Of a stretch of 64,000 bases of DNA, positions 10,857 to 19,397 are shown piece after piece. The stretch's first letter is position 1; every line of letters begins with the position of its first letter. The notes under the pieces were generated by a model. It was not told the origin of the DNA. It did no database searches and was given only the letters and a program-made list of their open reading frames with translations. The DNA is from Isochrysis galbana (lineage: Eukaryota; Haptophyta; Isochrysidales; Isochrysidaceae), in contig CM030935.1 of NCBI GenBank assembly GCA_018136815.1, positions 1,872,388-1,936,387 on the forward strand. Direction: 5' to 3'. A program made the position numbers and the translations under genes.

Positions 10857-11485
10857 ACATACATCTTGCGCATACTTTTCTTATTCTTCTGAATAGTTCT
10901 GTAGTAGGAATTCTATCTTCAGAAGTGAGTTCGCAGCAACTATCGGATGCTAAGTAAGATATGCCTGAAGGGAATCATCCTTTTGCCTTGGGATTAAAAC
11001 ACAGCAAAGACAATGGAGTGTTGAGAGGGAGAGGAATTTTCGAGCGTTACTAACTGCCTTGTGAACCGCGGCTACTGTGAAACGTAAAAAACTTTATCTC
11101 TATCTCTTAAGCGGTTAAGCGGCGATGCACCTTGGAAGGTGCTGCATCTGCATGTCGCAGTTGCCTCGAGGACGGGGTGTGTTTACAATACATGGAATGT
11201 CTATTTACCGTAATATATGGCGCTCAGAGCACTCAACTGTTAGGGCGGTCAAACAGGGGCTTTTTAACTATTAGTAAGGGTTGGGGTTGGGCTGCATTTT
11301 TTGACCGTGGCGCGAGGCCCAATAAACAATAAAAAACCTTCAGGGGGGGCCACCTGCCGCCACGAAAATATTCGCCAGGAAATGGTGCGATTCTCCCCTC
11401 CCCTCCCCCCCTCCGTCACGCGCGCTCACGCTCTACCCGTAAAGAATTGGCGGTCGCGCCCGCGGGGGGATCGATTCCTTTATAT
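10857..11485. other. intergenic spacer with TAGGGCGGTCAAA repeat end
   Basis: No gene was recognised. The repeat 13-mer (in inverted sense) sits at 11241-11253. A pyrimidine-rich stretch at 11390-11412 reads as a purine tract on the minus strand, downstream of the gag ORF. It could be a polypurine tract remnant, but no LTR copy was found beside it. Confidence 0.4.
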
Positions 11486-12550
11486 CTAAGCTACATTCGG
11501 CATTTGATTCCCGCCCGATGCAGCATCATCCTGGGTGTTCTTGGTCGTGGTGGCACATATCTTGTTGCAAGTGAAGGTGAGGCGTCCACCACTTTGTTTG
11601 TTCTCCTTTTTCATCTTAGCATCATAGAGGTTGGCCTTGATCTTGGCTTGGAGGCCCTCGGGCACCTTGTCCCAATCGATCAAGTGCGCGGTGTCGGGGT
11701 TGGACCAGCAAATGCCCGTGTGCATGCGGTCGCAGTGGGAGCAAGGCTTCTTGTCCTTGTTGTTGTTGCTCCTGCCGCCTCCACGCCCACCTTGGCCAGC
11801 CTTGAAGCCCGCCTCATAGGCCTTCTTGATGGCATCCGTGTCGTCCTCGGTCTTGGTCGCTTGCATTGCACGTTGGCCCGGACGCACCGTGGAGCGCACC
11901 GCCTCATGCATATGGGCGATGGCCGCAGCCTCCACAAGGTTCTTGTGCACCATATCAGGCCTCTTGCGGTGCTCAACTTCCAAGGAGCCCCATGCCTTGT
12001 CCACTTCACGAAGGACTCCTTCTCCACATCCAATGAAGCTCGCTTTCATGTCGAGGCACAACTCGGCCACGGAGACTTCGCGCGCGGTGCCCTTGAGTCC
12101 TTGGAAGATGCCAAACATGTTGTCAAAGCGGTTGGTGACCTCCTCCCTTGAGGGGAACTCCTGGAGGTTGGTCATCTTGAGTGTGTCATACTCCATCTTC
12201 TTGTCTTCAGCCTTGTCTTCGGTGTTGACCGCCACGTGCAACTCGTCGATGTGTTTGAACGCACGGTGGCCGTCGTACTTCTCTTCCTCCTCATCCGTGT
12301 AGAGCACATCCAAGGTGGCCACAAGCTTGTCATCCTTGATGCACATGATGAGGAGGTCATATGCCTTGTTCAATTCCACCTGGGTGGCTTCCTTGTCCTT
12401 GTTGGCGTCACCGACGCTTTCCGTCTTGTTCTTGAGCATCGCACGTCGGCAACCGTTCTTGCCGGCCATCGCGAGCAACTTGGGCCTGAATGCTCTCCAT
12501 TCAGCACCATCCTTGTTGTAGAAGAAGATCTTGTCATTGTTCTTGTCCAT
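11486..12550 (-). mobile_element. copia-like gag ORF without pol
   Basis: An uninterrupted 354-residue ORF has a copia/UBN2-type Gag layout. An N-terminal segment (KIFFYNKDGAEWRAFRPKLL) is followed by a helical region with the EVTNRFDNMFGIFQGLKGT-type pattern, a Gly-rich basic linker (GGRGGGRSNNNKDKK) and a zinc knuckle read from CSHCDRMHTGIC. Gag packages the element RNA. No protease, integrase or reverse transcriptase follows before 9.7 kb. It is therefore a gag-only element (compare plant TR-GAG elements), a truncated copy or a domesticated gag. The intact frame argues against old decay. A TGGTACCCCCGCCGAGAG site just upstream of the ATG (12571-12554) is placed like a tRNA primer-binding site. 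Confidence 0.65.
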
Positions 12551-12653
12551 GTCTCTTTGTCTCTCGGCGGGGGTACCAGATGAGTGGCGAAAGCTCTCTT
12601 GTTACTTGTCTCTTAGGGGTCTCTACCCTTGCACGGTCCGTTGTCCGTTCAAA

Positions 12654-12705
12654 CGACTCAACCGCCGTAACCGACTCAACCGCCGTAACCGACTCAACCG
12701 CCGAT
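12654..12705. repeat. 18-bp tandem repeat (CGACTCAACCGCCGTAAC)
   Basis: About 2.7 copies of an 18-base unit lie upstream of the gag ORF, within the segment expected to hold its 5' LTR or leader. Confidence 0.85.
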
Positions 12706-12848
12706 CACGTAACCGACACAAAAACAAAACCCCAACAAGAACAAATGCTTTGCACACCACCTAGCCATGCCATAGCTAGGCTAGGCCTTGGGTTCACGAC
12801 ACACATGAAGCCTTGCATGAAGCCTTGCGCTTCTCAGGCGGCGCGCCC

Positions 12849-13140
12849 TTGCGGGTGCTAGAGCTGGACCTGAACCGCGTGGGTGAGCGCGGCACGCTCG
12901 CTCTGGCGTCGGCGCTCTGGCGTCGGCGCTCGGCGCGGGCCTGCTGCCGTCGCTGGAGCAGCTGCGCTTCGACCGCAACTTCTGGGCGTGGAGGGGCATG
13001 GTGTCGCTCTGCCGCTCGCTGGTTGGCGCGCCGCGCCTATGCGCGTTTGCCGCGGAGGCGAGCTGCGACGCGTGGGAGCGCGAGTGCGTGCCGGAGCTGT
13101 TGAAGCTGCCGAGCCTGCGCTGGGTCTCTCCCTCGGTGCC
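12849..13140 (+). pseudogene. leucine-rich-repeat gene fragment, frameshifted
   Basis: Reading frame 3 begins with LRVLELDLNRVGERGTLALA, an LRR of the ribonuclease-inhibitor/NLR type. The pattern then continues in another frame as LLPSLEQLRFDRNFW and LLKLPSLRWVS. The switch coincides with an exact 14-bp tandem duplication (12901-12914 and 12915-12928), which shifts the frame by two bases. No start or upstream domain was found. It is a broken fragment of a longer LRR protein. Confidence 0.6.
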
Positions 13141-13149
13141 GGGGGGAGA

Positions 13150-13263
13150 GAGAGCGCGGAGAAGGGGGTGGGCGGAGCGAGAGCACCAGCCACCGAAAAA
13201 TAGGTGAGTCCCGCACCTGTTCACAGAAAAAAGTCGGGACTGAGGACGCCGCCAGCCCGGTAG
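13150..13263. repeat. dispersed repeat A (copy 1)
   Basis: About 115 bases beginning GAGCGCGGAGAAGGGGGTGG and ending CCGCCAGCCCGGTAGGC match 17772-17884 with few differences. They include an internal complementary pair (AGTCCCG / CGGGACT). The 5' part also matches the end of the long repeat at 52020-52080 (reverse). Confidence 0.85.
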
Positions 13264-13296
13264 GCAGAGGAAATCGCAAGAATATATTTTGTTGTC

Positions 13297-15228
13297 TTGA
13301 TACATCTCTCTCACCTCCTCTCTTTTACCTTCTCCCTCTCCCTCTCTCCCTCCCTCCCCTGCCCCCCCCCTCCCCCTCTCTCACTCTTCCCTCCCCGCCT
13401 CTCGCTCTGCCTGCACCGGGCAGTATCCGAGAGCGAGAGGGTCGAGCCTCCACTCCTCCCCGCCACGACGTTCGCACCGCGCGTCCCGTGTCCAGACTGC
13501 CACCGCCGCTTCGCGCCCGACCGGCTGAGTCTGCACAAACGACAGTGCGCCCCCTCTCGCCACGGCTTCCGCGCGACGGTCACTGCGCCGGGTGGGCTCC
13601 CCACTGTGGCCGAGCGCAGCTGGCCTGAGCCTCTCGACCACCCAGATGCCACCAGCTCGGCCCCCGAGAAAAGAGGGCCGTGCGACCACTGCGGCCGCAG
13701 TTTTGCGCTGAGTCGGCTGGCGCACCATCGGGCCATTTGTGCCAGGAACAGCCTCGTCTCCTTTCGGGCGATTGTCCGCGCACTGGATGGGGATGAAGGC
13801 GTGGGCGGCGCGGTGGATGCAGGCCAGCTGGATTCGGGCAATGGAGACTCCGCCGTTGACACCAACAACTTTGTAACATGCGCGCGCTGCATGCGTCGTT
13901 TCGATCCAGGTCGTATACCCGCCCATCACCGTGTGTGCGCCGCCACATCAGAACAGGGATTTCGGGCGACGGTCACCAGACTCGGGGAGCTCCCCTCAGT
14001 TGCGCCGCATTGGGGGACGTCGAGCATCTCGCACGCTGAGGATGAGATCCCGAATAGTGCAGCCCTGGTTGGGACAAGCCCAGATGAGAATGATGAAGAG
14101 CTCCCATGTGAGTTCTGTGGTCGCTCCTTCATCGCGAGCCGCTTAGACCGACATCGCGGGGTATGTTTGAATCGATCGCTCCCTGGTTTCCGAGCCCAAG
14201 TGGCCACCCTCGATGAAGAGGCGCGCAAATACGAAGTTGCCCGTTTTGCGAGGGAACAGGTGACCATCGCAGAGGGCAAAATCCAAGAGGGGTTGGATAG
14301 GGAAGCTGAGCTGAAGGAAGACCTGTCCAAGGTAAAAAAGAAGCTGGACATGGCTGAGGCGTCCGCGCGCAGCATGGAAGCTGCACATGATGTTGCAGCC
14401 GATGATGCAAGAGAAGCGAAAGCCAAGTTGAAGGCCTCCGAAGACCGACTTGCCGAGCTTGAGGAAGCGCTCGCGAGGGCAAGGGGAAAGGCAGATACGG
14501 CAGAGGCAGCCGCGAGGAGCATGGAAGCGGCGCACGACGTTGTGGCAGAGGAAGCGGCTGAGCTCAAGACAAAGCTCGGCAATGCGGTAGCGAGAACAGC
14601 AGAGCTCGAGGAAGCACTCGAGAAAGCAAGCAAGAAGGCGGAGACGGCAGAGGCAGCCGCGAGGAGCATGGAAGCGGCGCACGACGTGGTGGCAGAGGAA
14701 GCGGCTGAGCTCAAGACAAAGCTCGGCAATGCGGTAGCGAGAACAGCAGAGCTCGAGGAAGCACTCGAGAAAGCAAGCAAGAAGGCGGAGACGGCAGAAG
14801 CAGCCGCGAGGAGCATGGAAGCGGCGCACGACGTGGTGGCAGAGGAAGCAGCTGAGCTCAAGATAAAGCTCGGTAATGCGGTAGCGAGAACAGCAGAGCT
14901 CGAGGAAGCACTCGAGAAAGCGAGCAAGAAGGCGGAGATGGCAGAGGCAGCCGCGAGGAGCATGGAAGCGGCGCACGACGTGGTGGTAGATGAAGGGGCT
15001 GAGCTCAAGACTAAGCTAGGAGACGCCGTAGCCAGAATAGCAGAGCTCGAGGAAGCACTAGCAAAGGCAAGGAGCAAGACAGAAACCGCAGAGGCAGCCG
15101 CGAGGAGCATGGAAGCGGCGCACGACGTGGTGGCAGAGGAAGCGGCGGAGCTCAAGACAAAGCTCGTAAAATCTGAGGCTAGAGTAGCCGAATTAGAGGT
15201 AGTCTCCGCAGCAAAGACGATGACATAG
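13297..15228 (+). CDS. tetra-C2HC zinc-finger, long coiled-coil protein
   Basis: Single exon, 643 residues from the first in-frame ATG. The first 45 residues come from a CT-rich leader, so the true start may be later. Four zf-C2HC_2 units (C-x2-C-x11-H-x3-C) begin near residues 65, 129, 195 and 271. They read CPDCHRRF, CDHCGRSF, CARCMRRF and CEFCGRSF. Each is followed by a conserved GFRA.V or SFRAIV segment. From about residue 305 to the end is a highly charged coiled coil of six repeats with an exact 147-bp (49-residue, seven-heptad) period, each containing AARSMEAAHDV. C2HC_2 fingers of this kind occur in ZC2HC1 proteins and in ciliary/cytoskeletal proteins. The role here is unknown. Recent repeat expansion is evident. 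Confidence 0.75.
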   Translation: MIHLSHLLSFTFSLSLSPSLPCPPPPPLSLFPPRLSLCLHRAVSESERVEPPLLPATTFAPRVPCPDCHRRFAPDRLSLHKRQCAPSRHGFRATVTAPGGLPTVAERSWPEPLDHPDATSSAPEKRGPCDHCGRSFALSRLAHHRAICARNSLVSFRAIVRALDGDEGVGGAVDAGQLDSGNGDSAVDTNNFVTCARCMRRFDPGRIPAHHRVCAATSEQGFRATVTRLGELPSVAPHWGTSSISHAEDEIPNSAALVGTSPDENDEELPCEFCGRSFIASRLDRHRGVCLNRSLPGFRAQVATLDEEARKYEVARFAREQVTIAEGKIQEGLDREAELKEDLSKVKKKLDMAEASARSMEAAHDVAADDAREAKAKLKASEDRLAELEEALARARGKADTAEAAARSMEAAHDVVAEEAAELKTKLGNAVARTAELEEALEKASKKAETAEAAARSMEAAHDVVAEEAAELKTKLGNAVARTAELEEALEKASKKAETAEAAARSMEAAHDVVAEEAAELKIKLGNAVARTAELEEALEKASKKAEMAEAAARSMEAAHDVVVDEGAELKTKLGDAVARIAELEEALAKARSKTETAEAAARSMEAAHDVVAEEAAELKTKLVKSEARVAELEVVSAAKTMT

Positions 15229-16122
15229 ACGAGGTGGTAGTACCATATTTGGCGCGACCAAACGACGGTCTACTACTTCCACGATACTACTAGGCTATAT
15301 TGTGCTATATTTTGCCTCTTTCTCACTCTTTTCCCCTTGCTCTTGGCTTTAGTCTGCTCTCCAACCTCATCGTTGGCATTGCCCAAACTGGTACGCAGCA
15401 TTTCCCCCCCCCTGCTGAAGCGGCAGAGTTTCTGGTGCGGTGTACATAGGGCGTTGTCTTCCAGAAAGATGCCGAGTTGTGAGCTTTTCAATCTGAAGTG
15501 GCCATCCGGAAGTGCCCGCGATGTCGGGTAGAGCGCCTGTCTTTCCCATGGTCGACAAGTGAAACGGGCGGGCTGCGGCGCCGATCTGGCGCGTCTTTCG
15601 ATCTCGTGAACCGAGTCGCAGCCAATCTCTCATCACCCTCTCGATCTCATTTTGTCGCCCTTGTCTCCACAGACTGATGGACCGACGGACGTCACCGGCA
15701 CGAGATGATATCGTAAATGATGACATTACTCACATTACCTCCGCTTGCTGACTGGGGAATGGCTGCTGGTTTTGGGGGGTGGCACAACGGGATATATATT
15801 GAATAAACAAAGACTTTTCTCTCAGTGCCATCGCCGGCTTTGGCCCCGAGCGACCGCTGGCTTCGGGAGGGGGGTGCAGGGGGGGAGGAGGGGGGGGGCC
15901 GGCACCCGGGGAGAAAGCCGCGAGAGGCGAGGCGGGAGAGGAGAATTCTCTCGGGGAAGGATTAGAGAGGGTGAGGGCCTGGCAGAACAACTGTAATGCG
16001 GCGACCGGGAAACATCAGTTCTCTGTCGTTCACCGACAAATGATTTGACAACTCTACGATAGATAGATTTATTTCTCATAAACATCAACTAAGTTTATGC
16101 GGCGCCCAGACGCCGCCCTGCA
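15229..16122. other. intergenic spacer, no gene recognised
   Basis: Contains a G-rich low-complexity stretch at 15868-15910 and TTTCTCATAAACAT at 16074-16087. That 14-mer reappears at 18112-18125. No convincing ORF was seen. Confidence 0.4.
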
Positions 16123-17238
16123 ATGTCCTCGCCAGAGAAGTCGTCCCCTCCTGAGAAGAAGTCGCCTATGGTCTCTCCGCGCGCGAAGAAGAGGATGCGC
16201 ACTGCGGCGCCGCGCAGTCATGCTCCTGCGCCGCACTACAGCCTCATGCTCCTGAAGATGCAGTGCGAGGAGATCGCGCGGGCATTGCAGACCTCTGTTG
16301 AGGCATCTGCGCAGGCAGCTGCAGCACGCTCGCCACTGGGAGAGGTTTGCAGCGTGCAGTACGAAGAAGCGCACGAACAAATGAAGGTAGCCAACGATGA
16401 ATTCTTGGTAGCATGTTTGAAGGACGAGGGAGAGCTGGGCGGCATCACCAAGGCTCTGAATATTGACTGTCACACAATCCAACTCCCACTGGACGACGAT
16501 GGTGCCTTTCGCAGGGCTGCGCTGCAGGCACTCGTGCACACCGTCGGGGCCGTCTGCATGCTGCACGATGGGTCGCTGCAGATGAAGACGGACGGGCTTG
16601 GGTTCACCCTCCGTGGCGGCTGGGGCGCGCCCTACACACACGTCAATGCGCCCATCTTCGAAGGCTGGAAGCAGAAGGGATGTGTGCTGACGCTCAACGC
16701 TGCAGCACTCTCCTTGATCAACCACAACACCGCCACATGCGAGCCCTTCATAAGCCTTACCGTCATGAACAAGTCCATCATAAGGCGTCTCTCTTTCGCT
16801 GGATTTCGCCACATGGAGTCGACGGTGCAGGACAGCACGTGCCTGCAGCTCATCTTCGTTGACTTCCTCTTCAAGTACGACCTGCACTCCCACTTCACAT
16901 ACCACCAAGATCTTCGGCACGGAAAGTCGGCGGTCTTCACGGCAGTTGTTAAGCTTACAGCAGATGAAAGCAGCCTTCACGTCGCCGGCGCTGCAGCGCC
17001 CGCTGTTTTCAAGGAGATTGGTGACGCCCATGTGCTACTGTCTCGCATGTACCACAGGTCTGGCGCAAGCACTGCTCGCACAGTGCTGGCTGTCTTCTTC
17101 TACAAGATCGGCAGGGAGCGCACGCGTCTGGAATCAGCCGGAGTCGAGACGGACGAACAGCACGAGGAAACGCAGCAGGGTGAAATAGCGGAGGGAGCAT
17201 GTTCGAGCGACAGCGACAACAACGTGCCCAGCCTCTGA
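16123..17238 (+). CDS. possible 2-oxoglutarate/Fe(II) oxygenase-like protein
   Basis: Single-exon ORF of 371 residues. A basic Ser/Pro-rich N terminus (SSPPEKKSPMVSPRAKKR, like a nuclear localisation signal) precedes a helical region. The C-terminal half has a pattern resembling a double-stranded beta-helix oxygenase: DLHSHFTYHQD (candidate HxD-type metal site), AVFTAVVKLT, SSLHVAGA, then MYHRSGASTARTVLAVFFYK (candidate distal His and the Arg that holds 2-oxoglutarate). An acidic tail follows. The spacing is plausible, but I cannot confirm the fold. It lies between repeats and has no introns, so it may be transposon-borne or a retrocopy. An inverted repeat just after the stop (CCCCGCTGG / CAGCGCGGGG) could be a 3'-end hairpin. 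Confidence 0.45.
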   Translation: MSSPEKSSPPEKKSPMVSPRAKKRMRTAAPRSHAPAPHYSLMLLKMQCEEIARALQTSVEASAQAAAARSPLGEVCSVQYEEAHEQMKVANDEFLVACLKDEGELGGITKALNIDCHTIQLPLDDDGAFRRAALQALVHTVGAVCMLHDGSLQMKTDGLGFTLRGGWGAPYTHVNAPIFEGWKQKGCVLTLNAAALSLINHNTATCEPFISLTVMNKSIIRRLSFAGFRHMESTVQDSTCLQLIFVDFLFKYDLHSHFTYHQDLRHGKSAVFTAVVKLTADESSLHVAGAAAPAVFKEIGDAHVLLSRMYHRSGASTARTVLAVFFYKIGRERTRLESAGVETDEQHEETQQGEIAEGACSSDSDNNVPSL

Positions 17239-17771
17239 AAATGGGCCCCCCGCTGGCTTCATGTGTTCAGCGCGGGGCTGTTGTGTTGCTGCTGCACTTC
17301 CGCTGCTGCGCTTCCCATGTCCGCATAAGTGAATGAATCAGCTTGAGGATCTTGTATTGAATAGAACGGGTGTGTGCGCGCGGGATTTGATGTGCGCGCG
17401 CGGGCTCCGCAGCTGTATGTGGCGTCGATGCCGCAGTTGGAGTGAAGGAGTGTGCGTGCAGTGCAGGTGCCTGCTTATTTTTTCCGATAACATGGGTGGT
17501 GTGCCCCACCACTTGATCAATTTTGGCTCTCAACTTGCAATCCCACGCGAGCACGATCAACAGCCACCTTGGCGGGCTACTGGCCGCCCAGCGCGCCCCG
17601 TTCATCGTGTCTTCACCTGCACCTGCAGTTCCTGCACTCTCACCTTCACCTGCACCTTCACTGAAGAAAAAACTTCGGACCAGCACCTTCCCAGTTGGAA
17701 AATTTTTTTATTAAGCAGCTACAGGCCTGGCGCAGGCACGCCATCGCGCGTGCCGCAGGAGAGAGGAGAGG

Positions 17772-17884
17772 GAGCGCGGAGAAGGGGGTGGGCGGAGCGA
17801 GAGCTTCGCTCACCGAAAAATAGGTAAGTCCCGCACGTGTTTACAAGAGAAGTCGGGACTTAGGACGCCGCCAGCCCGGTAGGC
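17772..17884. repeat. dispersed repeat A (copy 2)
   Basis: Second copy of the repeat at 13150-13263. Upstream, 17725-17771 (GGCGCAGGCACGCCATCGCG onward) matches the reverse complement of the long repeat ending near 52080, so this is a partial copy of that larger family. Confidence 0.85.
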
Positions 17885-18743
17885 GTAGGAGGAGAAGGGG
17901 AGAACGGATCACCGGGGGGGGGCGCGGGCCACCGACCATATCTAAGCCCTTTTCCCCTATCCCCCTAGTAGTGCACGGGGGGAGTCGCCTGATGGCGGGG
18001 GGGAAAGGGCCGGCGGAGTGGGGGTGTAGAAAGTTTTGCTGCGTGAGTAGAAAGTAGAGGGTCCATCCACGGCCGCGTGTGCGGTGAGACTATTAAGAAA
18101 TTAATTAATTATTTCTCATAAACATATCAATAAATTATGTTACGAATGGTGCCCCCAGCGCCCTTTCAAACATGCCACACACACTAGAAATCAGGCTCTA
18201 GACGCGCACATATGGACTGCCTGCGCGTCGCCATGCGGCGCACAGACAGTCCATACACATATCTTACGAATACACACACGCACTGCCCCCCCAATTCGAC
18301 CCCTTCGAGCCCTGTAGCCGATCTGCTGACCGGCCGCGCCTGCCGAGAGAGACGCCAACTCTGACTTTTCAGCCAGGGAAGCTTGCTGCGAGACGGGTGT
18401 GGGCGGTGGGCGGTCGACCGGCCGGGACTGAGATTCATGCGCACGGGGCCAGTGCCTCGGCAGTTAGGGGCCCAGCCCGGGCAGGCTTTGCCTATGGGAA
18501 GAGGAGACTTGCGTCCCCCGGTGGTTCTGGCTGTGAGCAGTGAGATTGTGATTGTGATAGTGTGGGGCTGTGGGTCCATGTGTGGTGTTGTAGTGGCATT
18601 GGCAGGTGTGTCGCAGTGGGTGCGGTGCGAGCAGCGGCTCGCAGGCACCTGGACGGGCGTGGCCCTGGCTGGAGGGCGGTACAGCTGTGTGGCTTCCGCC
18701 ATGAACTGATCGGCCGGCGCGGCGGGGAGGGCGGGGGAAGAGG
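17885..18743. other. intergenic spacer with repeats, no gene recognised
   Basis: TTTCTCATAAACAT at 18112-18125 repeats the motif before the gene at 16123. The only longer ORFs, a minus-strand Pro/Ser/Thr-rich one (18765-18184) and a plus-strand one, have no family resemblance and are probably spurious. Confidence 0.4.
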
Positions 18744-18790
18744 AGGGGAGCGTGGCGCGCTCCATGACCCTATCGTTTTAATGATAGTTG
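18744..18790 (+). repeat. two-stem-loop repeat tail
   Basis: A purine-rich lead-in, then GGAGCG(TGGCG)CGCTCC, ATGACC, and CTATCGTTTTAATGATAG. Two hairpins stand side by side. Related tails lie at 8829 (-), 23173, 32350 (-), 37528, 38485 (partial), 44250, 51699 (-) and 61654. Confidence 0.75.
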
Positions 18791-18803
18791 TGAGAGGAGT
18801 GAT

Positions 18804-19397
18804 AAGGGAAGCGGGCGTGGCTACAAGATAAATGTGCAGGGCCACGCGCGTGGCGAGAATTATTAAGAAGTTTTTTTGGCGCAGTAGCAAAACGCCAGTT
18901 CTAAAACTCTATTCAACATGAGAGCGTCGTGAGAGCATGCACACCGCACTGCACCCGCAATGGCCGTGATACACTCTTTTCGGCCTGCGCGCGAGTGGGG
19001 CGACGGCCGCGAGTGACCCTTGCCGTGTGCTTCCTTTACCCTCTCCCTCTCCCCGTCAATACCTCTCACTGTACCTCGATTGCCCGCGATAGCAGGTAGG
19101 AGCTGCGGGGAAGACAATGCACGGTGCTCATCACAACACCTAGGATCATAAAGGGTGCCGGGGGGGGGGGGGGGCAGCAAGAGCATAAATGGAGCCTAAG
19201 CCGATGCAAAAAGGAGAGCACGGTGATGGTTGACATCATCCTGCATCACGCATAGGAAAATGTAGCGGCAATCCGAAGACGAAAGGGAAGAGGCACCGGG
19301 CTCAGATACAGGTGCAAGAGAGATGGTAAGGCGCCTCCACTCGCGTCATTGGAACTCTCACATATCAGGCATTTTAGTTGCGCTTCTCCTTGCATGC
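18804..19397. other. intergenic spacer downstream of the FGE gene
   Basis: Bases 18804-18879 repeat 2625-2700. The rest shows a G run (19159-19173) and no recognised gene. It probably includes the 3' UTR of the gene ending at 19398. Confidence 0.4.

Noticed and set aside
11386-11485. 3' LTR with polypurine tract for the gag element
   Set aside because: The purine tract is suggestive, but I could not find any segment here matching the sequence upstream of the gag ORF, so no LTR is annotated.
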